The notes beneath the pieces are model-generated. The model was given only the letters and a program-made list of their open reading frames with translations. It made no database searches and was not told the DNA's origin. A DNA stretch of 64,000 nt, taken from Litorimonas sp964414555. GTDB taxonomy: Bacteria > Pseudomonadota > Alphaproteobacteria > Caulobacterales > Maricaulaceae. The first letter of the stretch is position 1. Each line of letters opens with the position of its first letter. Below, in pieces: positions 9,109-17,009 of the stretch. The position numbers and the translations under genes were made by a program. The stretch is from contig CAYPWW010000002.1 in assembly GCA_964414555.1 (NCBI GenBank), positions 26,555 to 90,554 of the forward strand. The letters are read 5' to 3'.

Positions 9109-11244
9109 CTAGGTCAAGCACCGATGCAGGACAATGGCTTCCGCATGAAAGTCAGCGGTAGCCGGCGAGAGCGGTAGCCCCTGTGCCATCAACTGATCGC
9201 CACCATAGCGCACGCCGTCGGGCGTTGCGTATTGCGCTGTCGGATCAATGCCTCGCAACTGGACACGTCTGGCTGGCAGGTTCGGCGCATTGCATATCTG
9301 AAGCGCACAGACTTGCACCCAAGACCCGCTCTCAGACGTTTGCTGCCAGATAGTTTCATTGTCTGTCTGGCGCAATCGATCAAACCGCGCACCGAGCCGA
9401 AGGGCTGCACTGCTTTTTGCCGACGCCATATAATCACGAAGGCCGCCGAGATGATCCGCAATATCTTCTGGGTTGAGCGACACGCCTTGCGCGGCACAAA
9501 CGTGACCCGCAACAGCCCGGGCTTGCAGGGAACTCACGCGGCCATTTTGATGGTTCGGCGATGGCCCGATATAGGCGGCCAGCACGTCTAGCGGGAACAG
9601 CTGCGTCGCGCCGTTCAAGATAGCCACACGCCCGATCGGATCGACCATGTCAGACGTCCATGTCTGCGCCATGAATGCGAGCATACCAAGATCGAAACGA
9701 TTACCCCCTGAGGCACAGCTCTCAAACAACACATCGGGATATGCCGTCGTGATACGTGAGAGCAGATCATAAAGCCCCAACATATAGCGATGGGCCTGCG
9801 CCGCATCTGCAACCTCAGTCATGTTTCGGTTCATATCCCATTTGACATAGTCAATCACACCGCTGGAAAGATGGGTGTCTAATTGCGCGAAAATATGATC
9901 CACGACCTCTGGCTGTGAGAGATCAAGCGTTAGTTGATCTCGACCTTGGCAGGGCACCCGCCCCGCAGCCCTAATCGCCCAATCCGGATGGGCGCGGTAG
10001 AGATCGCTATTGGGACTGACCATTTCAGGTTCGAACCAGAGACCGAACTTCAGGCCTTTGGCGCGCACCTGTTCAGCGAGCGCCGGAATACCATCGGGAA
10101 AACGCGCGGCATCCGCCGTCCAATCCCCCAGCCCACGAGTTGCGTCGATGCGACCCGAAAACCAACCATCATCGACGACCAGCATATCCACACCAATATC
10201 CACGGCCCGGTCAGCAGCCGCCAATACCTTGGCCGCATCAATATCAAAATAGGCCGCCTCCCACGTATTGAGATAGGTCGGACGGGCGACACCTTTCCAG
10301 CGCGGCGGGCTGATATGCTCGCGAATAAAACCATGCCAAATATGGCTAAGCCCACCGAGCCCCTCAGATGAATAAGCGTGCAAAGCTTCCGGCGTGGCGA
10401 AACTCTTTCCAGGCGCAAGTGGCCAATCAAAGTCAGCATGGCCCATTCCAGCCAGCAGGCGCACACCGCCAAACTCATCGCACTCTACCGACATCGCATG
10501 ATTGCCAGAATAGACGAGCGTCGTGCCCCAACACGCCCCCGCCGTTTGTGTCGCATCAGGTGAAACGAGCGCGAGATAAGGGAGATGTGCATTCGAAGAC
10601 GTGCCGCGTGCGCTGTCGATTTCGACGCGCGCCGTCGGAAGCGCGAAGCGTTCCACATTGCACTCTCGCGCCCACGTCCCATGCAAATGCTGCACGTCAT
10701 ACTCACCGGGCGGCAGGTCTAGCGCTGTGGAGGCCGCGCGGCGCAGGTGAACCGTTTCCGTGCCGATATTCCGAAGCTCTACATATTTGGCGATCACGTC
10801 ATGCTCTGCCCAAATCGTGTAATGCAGCGCCGCCTCCACCCCCTGCACGGCGTCGCGCAAAACGACCCGCAAGCTCTGAGAGTCGCCTTCCCGCGCGGAT
10901 GGCATCCCTGACAGCTCGGGCTTGGCCGCCAGAACATCATGCGAGACATAGCGAAAATCGAACACCGTGTTCTCTGCTCCGCGTCCGGCGAAAATTGGCG
11001 CTCGAAAGTCCCCGCGCCCGCGTGTCGGAAATTCTTGAGCCAGATCATTCAGGCTCAGATTTGGGTTATCTTCCAGCATCACTGTGCAGTGGCGCATAAC
11101 CCGCGCTCGCGGCTGCGGATCAGTGATCCCGGCGCCAAAATGAAGATGCTCTAGCAGGTCCTCATCCGTGGCCCGGAAAGCATAGCTGATTCGCCCATTC
11201 GTCAAGTGAAAATGCCGCGTATCTGTCGTGGAAATCAAACTCAT
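9109..11244 (-). CDS. Alpha-galactosidase, glycoside hydrolase family 36
   Basis: A 711-residue GH36 enzyme that releases galactose from alpha-galactosides such as raffinose or melibiose. It has the N-terminal beta-sandwich and central TIM barrel of the family. The nucleophile motif reads YVKWDMNR, and the acid/base region reads ESCASGGNRFD, followed by SDMVDPIGR. A typical GPSPNHQNGR loop is also present. The start ATG 11244 was chosen because the protein then begins MSLISTTDTRHF, in line with the family; the open frame runs on to 11316 over the galT start. No signal peptide is visible, so the enzyme is probably cytoplasmic and its substrate is imported intact. It is divergent from galT with 52 bp between the starts. 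Confidence 0.93.
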   Translation of the reverse strand: MSLISTTDTRHFHLTNGRISYAFRATDEDLLEHLHFGAGITDPQPRARVMRHCTVMLEDNPNLSLNDLAQEFPTRGRGDFRAPIFAGRGAENTVFDFRYVSHDVLAAKPELSGMPSAREGDSQSLRVVLRDAVQGVEAALHYTIWAEHDVIAKYVELRNIGTETVHLRRAASTALDLPPGEYDVQHLHGTWARECNVERFALPTARVEIDSARGTSSNAHLPYLALVSPDATQTAGACWGTTLVYSGNHAMSVECDEFGGVRLLAGMGHADFDWPLAPGKSFATPEALHAYSSEGLGGLSHIWHGFIREHISPPRWKGVARPTYLNTWEAAYFDIDAAKVLAAADRAVDIGVDMLVVDDGWFSGRIDATRGLGDWTADAARFPDGIPALAEQVRAKGLKFGLWFEPEMVSPNSDLYRAHPDWAIRAAGRVPCQGRDQLTLDLSQPEVVDHIFAQLDTHLSSGVIDYVKWDMNRNMTEVADAAQAHRYMLGLYDLLSRITTAYPDVLFESCASGGNRFDLGMLAFMAQTWTSDMVDPIGRVAILNGATQLFPLDVLAAYIGPSPNHQNGRVSSLQARAVAGHVCAAQGVSLNPEDIADHLGGLRDYMASAKSSAALRLGARFDRLRQTDNETIWQQTSESGSWVQVCALQICNAPNLPARRVQLRGIDPTAQYATPDGVRYGGDQLMAQGLPLSPATADFHAEAIVLHRCLT

Positions 11245-11296
11245 GCTTGTGGCTATCGCAAATGGCCTTGCGAGGAAAGCTGCGCTATGGGCAACT

Positions 11297-12373
11297 ATGT
11301 CTTTGCCCCGCCCCATTGCGAGCCCTGCTGGAAAGCCTGTCTACCGGCGGGATTTCACAAAGGCTGATGGGCGGCCTTTGCGCCTTTATGGGTACACGCC
11401 ACATGAGGAAGCCCCGCAGCCGGAAACCGCCAGTGAGGTCGCCAAAGGCGGAGAGTTGCGCTGGCACCCTTTGCGCCGCGAATGGAACATCTATGCCCCG
11501 CATCGGCAGAACAGGACGTTTAAGCCATCGGCCGCGGACGACCCGCTTTCACCCACGCGCCCTGGAGGTGTGGAAACGGAAATTCCTTTCGCCGACTTCG
11601 AGTTAGCGATTTTCGAAAATAAATTCACAAGCCTGCATCGCGATGCGCCTGCGCCGCAATCTGTTCCCGGGGTCTCGTCAGCTGTCGCGCGGGGGCATTG
11701 CGACGTCGTTGTCTACACGCCCGAAGCCGCAGGCAATTTACACACCATCGGGCAGGCCAAGCGGCGACTTTTATTAGCGGCATGGAATGACCGATATGCG
11801 GATCTGTTTGATCAAGGCTGCCAATTTGTCCTACCCTTTGAGAGTCGGGGCGATGCCGTTGGCGTAACGCTGCACCATCCGCACGGACAAATTTACGCTT
11901 TCCCAGAAACCCCCAAAGTCCAGCGCGACGCCGCCGCAGCCTTCGCAGCTGGTTATGATCTGACGAAACATATGGGCGAAAGCCGCGCTGATTACGGCGT
12001 GACGGATGGGGGCGGAATCGATGCAATCTGCCCGCCTTTCGCGCGCTTTCCTTACGAGACATGGCTCGTCCCACGTCGCCCCATGCGCGGGCCATGGGAG
12101 ATGACCGAGGAGGAGGCCGATGGCTTCGCGCATCTCTTAGGCGAGATGACCCGTCGCTATGACGCATTATTCGGGCAAGTGACGCCATATATGTTGTCGC
12201 TACATGCCGCGCCGATAGGGCTGGAGAAAGACTGGCAATTCTGCGCAAAATTTTATCCGCTGATGCGCGCGCCGGGGCGCATTAAATATCTCGCATCGGT
12301 CGAGCAATCCACGGGTGCCTTTACCGTCGATGTTATGCCCGAACGTGCGGCGCAGGATTTGCGCGCGTTATGA
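11297..12373 (+). CDS. galT: Galactose-1-phosphate uridylyltransferase
   Basis: A 358-residue GalT, the Leloir-pathway enzyme that exchanges galactose-1-phosphate with UDP-glucose. The active-site HPHGQ motif, which carries the nucleophilic histidine, is present (LHHPHGQIYAFP), as is the N-terminal RREWNIYAPHRQNR segment. I chose ATG 11297; upstream in-frame starts back to 11228 would overlap the divergent alpha-galactosidase gene. No good Shine-Dalgarno sequence is visible at this start, so the choice is moderate. Its stop overlaps the galK start (ATGA), so the two are translationally coupled. Confidence 0.9.
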   Translation: MSLPRPIASPAGKPVYRRDFTKADGRPLRLYGYTPHEEAPQPETASEVAKGGELRWHPLRREWNIYAPHRQNRTFKPSAADDPLSPTRPGGVETEIPFADFELAIFENKFTSLHRDAPAPQSVPGVSSAVARGHCDVVVYTPEAAGNLHTIGQAKRRLLLAAWNDRYADLFDQGCQFVLPFESRGDAVGVTLHHPHGQIYAFPETPKVQRDAAAAFAAGYDLTKHMGESRADYGVTDGGGIDAICPPFARFPYETWLVPRRPMRGPWEMTEEEADGFAHLLGEMTRRYDALFGQVTPYMLSLHAAPIGLEKDWQFCAKFYPLMRAPGRIKYLASVEQSTGAFTVDVMPERAAQDLRAL

Positions 12374-13392
12374 GCTTCAAAGACACATTCGGACAGGCCC
12401 CAGCCGTCGACGTCTTTGTGCCGGGTCGCGTGAATTTGATTGGCGAGCATGTCGATTATAATGGCGGCAATGTCCTGCCCACAGCGCTTTCCTTGGGCGT
12501 GCGCCTCTCCTTGCGTCCGCGCACAGATGATATTCTACGGATTGCGGCAGATGGGTTTGAGGCCCTCGCGCAAAGACAGCTGGGCGAAGCATCCCGCGAT
12601 CATTGGTCGGATTATGTCCTTGGCGCGCTGACACTCGCAGGCGTGAAAGGAGCAGACGTTTTCGTCACCACTGATCTACCGGTTGGCGCGGGCTTATCCT
12701 CTTCTGCTGCCGTCTGTGTCGCGGCATTGCGCGCAGTCAGACCAGAGCTGTCCGACGTCGAGACGGTCAAATTAGCGCGGCAAGTTGAAACGGATTACAT
12801 CGGCGTGCCCTGCGGAATTATGGACCAAATGGCGGTCGCCCTTGCAACGCCAGGACAAGCGCTGTCATTGGACACTCGGACCCTCGCGCATGAATTAATT
12901 GCATTGCCGGAGAGCCATCATTTTGCAGTCATCCATTCGGGCGTGACGCGGAAATTAAATGAAGGTCGTTACGCAGAACGTGCCGCAGAATGCGCGCAGA
13001 TCAAAACGCGGCTCGGGCGCGAAGATATCTGCCACGCGTCAAACGCTGAACTGGAAAAGATTGCGGACCCTTTGCTGAGACGTCGCGCGCGTCACGTCAC
13101 CACGGAACACCAACGAACGGTTGCGGCGGCCCGTGCGTTGCAAGTCTCTGACCTCAGACGCTTTGGCGCGCTGATGAACGACAGCCACCTGTCCATGCGC
13201 GATGATTTTGAAACCTCTGTGCCAGAGGTCGACGCGCTCGTCGCAACAGCCCAAGCGCTCGGCGCGGTTGGCGCGCGACTTACAGGTGGCGGCTTTGGCG
13301 GTTGTATCGTCGCCTGTGTGCCGAAACCGGATTATCCCATGTGGAAAAACAAACTCCTCGCGGCCCATCCCAAAAGCTGGTCCGTGTGCTAG
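12370..13392 (+). CDS. galK: Galactokinase
   Basis: A 340-residue GHMP kinase that phosphorylates galactose at C1. The galactokinase signature is at residues 19-32 (GRVNLIGEHVDYNGG), the ATP-binding motif reads VGAGLSSSAAV, and the third GHMP motif reads LTGGGFGGCIVA. It is somewhat shorter than the Escherichia coli enzyme (about 380 residues), as in other alphaproteobacteria. The start overlaps galT by 4 bp. Together with the alpha-galactosidase and the symporter this gives uptake, hydrolysis and activation of galactose; the epimerase GalE must be encoded elsewhere. Confidence 0.94.
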   Translation: MSFKDTFGQAPAVDVFVPGRVNLIGEHVDYNGGNVLPTALSLGVRLSLRPRTDDILRIAADGFEALAQRQLGEASRDHWSDYVLGALTLAGVKGADVFVTTDLPVGAGLSSSAAVCVAALRAVRPELSDVETVKLARQVETDYIGVPCGIMDQMAVALATPGQALSLDTRTLAHELIALPESHHFAVIHSGVTRKLNEGRYAERAAECAQIKTRLGREDICHASNAELEKIADPLLRRRARHVTTEHQRTVAAARALQVSDLRRFGALMNDSHLSMRDDFETSVPEVDALVATAQALGAVGARLTGGGFGGCIVACVPKPDYPMWKNKLLAAHPKSWSVC

Positions 13393-13400
13393 TACGCGGT

Positions 13401-14147
13401 ATGGATCATATTCTCATCACAGGGGCGACGTCAGGTCTGGGGCGCGAAATGGCGCTACAACTGGCTAGCTTGCACGGGGCACATATTCATGCGCTCGGAC
13501 GTCGCGGCGAACGCTTGGAAGAACTCCGCGCGGATATCGAAACGCTGGGCGGACAGATGACGCCGCATGCCCTCGACATCACGGATGCCGCAGCCATGGC
13601 ACAGCTGCTCGCGGGTCTAGAGACGCTCGACGGGCTTATCCTGAATGCTGGGATTACTTCGGCCAAACCCTTTATCGACGCCGACGCAGCAACAGACCGC
13701 ACAATCTTGGACACCAATGTCGCCGCGAATTTATCCCTGATCCGCTTGGCCCTGCCCGCATTGACCCGCGCGAAAGGCCGTATCCAGATCATCGCGAGCC
13801 TCGGCGGATTAGTACCCTTGCCCTATCAGGCGACCTATGCGGGCTCGAAAGCCTTCATGATCAATTTCGGTCTGTCTCTGCGTGAGGAATTAAAGCCCGA
13901 AGGCGTCAAGGTCAGCGTCTTCGCACCCGGCGGCATCGCGACAGAAATGACGGATATCGCCGCGATGGATAACGTCCGCAATAAGCTCGCGCCCGTGGAG
14001 ACCGTCGCCGCGCAAGCATTTAAAGCCTATGTGAAAATGCCCGCGCTTTGCGTTCCGGGGGCGGAGAATAAATTGGTCGCGGGTTTGAGCAAATTCCTGC
14101 CACGTAGCTTTCTCGCGACGCAGGCCGGCAAGCTCTACCGGCGCTAA
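13401..14147 (+). CDS. Short-chain dehydrogenase/reductase
   Basis: A 248-residue classical SDR oxidoreductase. The NAD(P)-binding TGATSGLG is at residues 7-14, NAG at 82-84, the catalytic serine in IASLGG near 133, and Y146-x3-K150 (YAGSK). An arginine pair after the first strand (GRR) hints at NADP preference. I chose ATG 13401, 8 bp after the galK stop, over starts inside galK. Membership in the gal operon is suggested by spacing, but SDRs are too diverse to name a substrate. It ends converging on the DUF4112 gene with a 4-bp overlap. Confidence 0.88.
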   Translation: MDHILITGATSGLGREMALQLASLHGAHIHALGRRGERLEELRADIETLGGQMTPHALDITDAAAMAQLLAGLETLDGLILNAGITSAKPFIDADAATDRTILDTNVAANLSLIRLALPALTRAKGRIQIIASLGGLVPLPYQATYAGSKAFMINFGLSLREELKPEGVKVSVFAPGGIATEMTDIAAMDNVRNKLAPVETVAAQAFKAYVKMPALCVPGAENKLVAGLSKFLPRSFLATQAGKLYRR

Positions 14148-14614
14148 TCCGGCAGGTAGATCGCGGCTTCACGCTCTTGCGCCCAGCGACGCTCGACCTG
14201 CTCTCGCGTGATCCGCACATTCCGCAAATTCGCTTGCCAGCCAATATCCGCGAAATCCCCGATCAGGGGAACGAGCCCAATCAACCAGTCCACGAACATA
14301 TTCCCGCCCATTTGACCTAGATGGCGTTTCGGAACATCCAAACGGTGCGCACCGTGAACGATCAGGCTAGACACGCCGAGGCTGATCGTATCGCCAATAC
14401 CGGGGATCAGGCCGACAATCGTATCCAGACCAATCGGCACAGGCAGAAGCGGCACATTAAATTTCGCATCCATCAGATTGGCGAGTGATTCCAGCCGCTC
14501 AAGATGCGCCGCCTCACGCGCGTGCTGTGTCTCTAATTCGACCAAGCGCAGATTGGCCTCTGGCGAGATAATCTCAATCTCGGGCGCGGAGGATTTGAAC
14601 GGACGATCAGCCAT
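14144..14614 (-). CDS. DUF4112 family protein
   Basis: A protein of about 156 residues with the DUF4112 core: LMDAKFNVPLLPVPIGLD, then a GLIPGIGD motif, an LIVHGAHRLDVPKRH segment, and a second LVPLIGDFADIGW motif. The family is thought to be membrane-associated through its two hydrophobic hairpins; its function is unknown. I chose ATG 14614; a TTG at 14626 is the alternative. The start codon directly follows the T-run of an intrinsic terminator and has no Shine-Dalgarno sequence, which is odd (see findings). Confidence 0.82.
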   Translation of the reverse strand: MADRPFKSSAPEIEIISPEANLRLVELETQHAREAAHLERLESLANLMDAKFNVPLLPVPIGLDTIVGLIPGIGDTISLGVSSLIVHGAHRLDVPKRHLGQMGGNMFVDWLIGLVPLIGDFADIGWQANLRNVRITREQVERRWAQEREAAIYLPD

Positions 14615-14642
14615 AAAAAAACCCAAGCCGGAATGGCTCGGG
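14615..14642 (-). terminator. Intrinsic terminator of the DUF5710 gene
   Basis: Read on the minus strand, CCCGAGCC pairs with GGCTTGGG (8 bp, one G-U) around a 5-nt loop and is followed by seven T residues. It ends transcription from the DUF5710 gene, and its T-run abuts the DUF4112 start codon. Confidence 0.85.
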
Positions 14643-14696
14643 AATGCAATGTTTTAGCGCACCGCGGACGCCCCCGCGTGCAAGATTTAGGCGTCG

Positions 14697-14927
14697 CTAG
14701 ACCGCCGCTTTGAACATGTCGAAATTCTCATTCATCGCGACACCGACGCGGGATGCCGCGGCCACTTCGGCGTTCACCGTATTGGCCGCCTTGCGCCAGC
14801 TGAAAATCTTCGACAGGGGCGAGCCAGCCGGACAATACCAACGCCGGACCGACGGATCCCATTTTGCGCCAAGACGTTTGGCCAGGTCGCGATCCTTATA
14901 CGCCACGTTCAGATAATGTTTCGTCAT
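14697..14927 (-). CDS. DUF5710 domain protein
   Basis: A 76-residue protein whose N-terminal half matches the DUF5710 pattern: YLNVAYKDRDLAKRLGAKWD followed by a W-Y-C/P segment (RRWYCPAG). This small domain is found alone or attached to phage- and plasmid-related DNA-processing proteins; its role is unsettled. The rest is a predicted helix (NTVNAEVAAASRVGVAMNEN). It is followed by a strong terminator, so it is transcribed as a single gene. Confidence 0.75.
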   Translation of the reverse strand: MTKHYLNVAYKDRDLAKRLGAKWDPSVRRWYCPAGSPLSKIFSWRKAANTVNAEVAAASRVGVAMNENFDMFKAAV

Positions 14928-15092
14928 TGCGATGTCCTTCCACCTTCACCACCCACTCGAGGGAGCGGGGCTGTCCTCACCTCGTCCCGGGGAGAAGGAG
15001 ATGAGAACAGATGTAGAACATAGGAAGAAAAATCCCGTTTCGCAAGGGATATATTCCTAAATTTACAGCAATGCCGTAAAACAAGTTTCCAA

Positions 15093-15995
15093 CTATCGCT
15101 TGCGGAACTTCAGGGTCATGCGGTTGCTCTCGCCGATGGCTTCGCGTTGGGCGCGTAACTCTGAACCTTCTTCTGCTCCGCTCAGGCTGGGTGGGAGGCG
15201 CCAGACGCCGTCCGTATTCGACGGCACGTCTCGGGGATTTGCGTTTATGTCACTCTCTGCGACTAAATCGAAGCCGGCGGCGTCAAAGGCTGCGATAACG
15301 TCCGAGCGTTTCAGATAGCCGTTCGAGCCCGTCGCCCAGCTGTCCTCATTTGTTTCTGGGCCGGCGTGTTGGACAACACCAACCATGCCGCCCGCTTTCA
15401 ACATGCGGTGCGTATTGGCGAGGGCTTTCGTCAGATATGCGCCTTCATTTTCAAAGCGGGAGAGATTGTGCATCGCGCGGATAAACAGCACAGCATCCAG
15501 CGAGCCAGCGGCGACATCTTCGCGGCCAAAGGTCGTGGCGGATACTTCTGCCCCTTCCGTCGGGGACCATTCGCGCGCTTTGGCCGACCAATCCTCGGGC
15601 CAAGTCTCTTTGGTCTTCATGAAGTCTTCGGTCGCAAAGCTAAACTCTGGCCACATGGCAAAATCATAATCGATACCGACCAGCTTTCCTTCTGGCCCCA
15701 GATAGGGGATCAAGATTTTGGAATACCAGCCCGCGCCACCTGGCAGGGCCTCGCCGATTTTCATGCCTGGCTCTAGGCCGAAAAACGTGATCGTCTCCAT
15801 GGGGTTACGCGCGGCATAACGGGCCTTGGCCTTATCAGACTGAGCCAGCAAAATGGCTTCCAGCTTGGCCGTATCAACAGCCGCCGTGGCCATCTCTGGC
15901 TGGGCCGCTGGCGCAATCGGGGCGGTTTTCGTCGCGTCTCCACACGCGCAAAGCGCGAGGGCGGCAGCGGAAAGGAAGAGCGGTTTAAATGTCAT
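15093..15995 (-). CDS. Class I SAM-methyltransferase-fold lipoprotein
   Basis: A 300-residue protein beginning with a lipoprotein signal peptide (MTFKPLFLSAAALALCACGD; lipidated cysteine at about residue 16 or 18) and followed by a methyltransferase fold. Visible parts are an MKIGEALPGGAGWYSKIL motif-I-like loop, the LVGIDYD strand end, and the LDAVLFIRAMHN region. Similar exported methyltransferase-like proteins are common in alphaproteobacteria and have no established function. An envelope location is odd for a SAM-dependent enzyme because SAM is not known to be present in the periplasm. It is isolated by 165 bp upstream-free DNA on one side and 42 bp on the other. Confidence 0.75.
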   Translation of the reverse strand: MTFKPLFLSAAALALCACGDATKTAPIAPAAQPEMATAAVDTAKLEAILLAQSDKAKARYAARNPMETITFFGLEPGMKIGEALPGGAGWYSKILIPYLGPEGKLVGIDYDFAMWPEFSFATEDFMKTKETWPEDWSAKAREWSPTEGAEVSATTFGREDVAAGSLDAVLFIRAMHNLSRFENEGAYLTKALANTHRMLKAGGMVGVVQHAGPETNEDSWATGSNGYLKRSDVIAAFDAAGFDLVAESDINANPRDVPSNTDGVWRLPPSLSGAEEGSELRAQREAIGESNRMTLKFRKR

Positions 15996-16037
15996 GGTTA
16001 TCTCCTATTTGGGAGAGGCTTAACAAAGTTTTCGCGC

Positions 16038-16529
16038 TTAAACCACTCTGATATCGGCCTCATCGGGCTGGGGGGCTTCCCATTCGTTTTCCATGAAATC
16101 GAACATCTCTCGCGTGACGGTCATGGCATAGGTCTCGCCCTGCTCTGCATTGCGCGATTGTACGCGGGACCAGCGGGCCTCTGTCGGGACATCGACGTGG
16201 TCGATTCGCACCTCCCAGCCCAAATCTTTGGCCCAGTCGATAAAGACACGACGATGCGCGGATTTCGTAAAACCGAGGTCCAAAACGACAGGCACACCGC
16301 GCAAGAGGATGTCTTTCGCGACGGCGCGGATGCGCGTTTCACAGCGGCCAATCCGTGTCATGATCCAGCCGAAATCCGGCGGGTCTGGAGCGTCCATCCA
16401 GAACAGCTCTGTTGTCCAATCATCGATCGAAAATCGGACGCCGTCGATCTCCTCGGCCAGCGCGCGCGCATGCGTCGTTTTCCCCGCCCCCGTCCCGCCC
16501 GTGACGAGAATAACGGAGCAGGACGTCAC
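16038..16529 (-). CDS. AAA/zeta-like ATP-binding kinase
   Basis: A 163-residue P-loop protein. The Walker A motif GGTGAGKTTHA is at residues 11-21, a switch-like DD pair in RFSIDDW follows, and an LDLGFTK segment resembles the lid region of small kinases. This pattern matches AAA_33-type kinases related to polynucleotide, zeta-toxin or shikimate kinases. Substrate is unknown. The start is a GTG at 16529, immediately adjacent to the stop codon of the secreted protein upstream, so the two are probably translated together. No antitoxin-like gene is next to it. Confidence 0.72.
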   Translation of the reverse strand: MTSCSVILVTGGTGAGKTTHARALAEEIDGVRFSIDDWTTELFWMDAPDPPDFGWIMTRIGRCETRIRAVAKDILLRGVPVVLDLGFTKSAHRRVFIDWAKDLGWEVRIDHVDVPTEARWSRVQSRNAEQGETYAMTVTREMFDFMENEWEAPQPDEADIRVV

Positions 16530-16991
16530 CTATTTGCCTGAGGCGTTTTGCGAATTCGCGGCGGCGGCCTTGCGCTGGTTTTGCATCAGCGTTTCGACAC
16601 CAATGGCGTTGCAAGTCTTATTCATCAGCTGCTCGACCTCTTCCGATGATGTAGCTTGCCCGGTCATCAACAACTCCATCATGACTGTGCCTGCGGCTTC
16701 GCCCAATACGGCGCTCTCATCACCTTGTAGCGAAATCATTGTCGCGAGATGGTCTGATCCCAATCCTGTCAGAAGGCTGGCCGTCAATTCGCCCATCAGT
16801 GCGTCATTCTTTCCCGCCATGATATCGACGAAATCCTTCACCGTCAGTGGCATCATAAAGTCTGACATTGTACCGCCGATCCGCGCGTAGAGCCCGCATT
16901 TGGCGTCATCGTCTGAGGCTTGCACTGGCGCGCTGAGAGCAAAGGAAAAGCTGAGCCCGAGAAGGGCGGTCGCGAGAATTCGGTTCATCAT
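16530..16991 (-). CDS. Secreted protein of unknown function
   Basis: A 153-residue protein I do not recognise. It has a signal peptide (MMNRILATALLGLSFSFALS, cleavage near VQA-SDD). The mature part is largely helical with two cysteines (KCGLY and NKTCNAIG) that could pair. AAGGAAAG lies about 6 nt before ATG 16991. The stop codon touches the GTG of the downstream kinase, so they form a two-gene unit. No transmembrane segment is seen after the signal peptide, so it is expected in the periplasm. Confidence 0.65.
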   Translation of the reverse strand: MMNRILATALLGLSFSFALSAPVQASDDDAKCGLYARIGGTMSDFMMPLTVKDFVDIMAGKNDALMGELTASLLTGLGSDHLATMISLQGDESAVLGEAAGTVMMELLMTGQATSSEEVEQLMNKTCNAIGVETLMQNQRKAAAANSQNASGK

Positions 16992-17009
16992 GGCAGGCTT
17001 TCCTTTAAT

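Noticed and set aside
10368..11099. Long plus-strand reading frames antisense to the alpha-galactosidase gene
   Set aside because: They arise from the GC-rich codon pattern of the real gene and show no protein family features or ribosome site.
14941..15010. Possible short intergenic repeat near 14.95 kb
   Set aside because: The GC-rich segment looks like repeats seen in related genomes, but no second copy or clear inverted repeat is visible in this window.
16038..16529. Zeta-type toxin of a toxin-antitoxin pair
   Set aside because: The P-loop is right, but the partner gene encodes an exported protein rather than an antitoxin.
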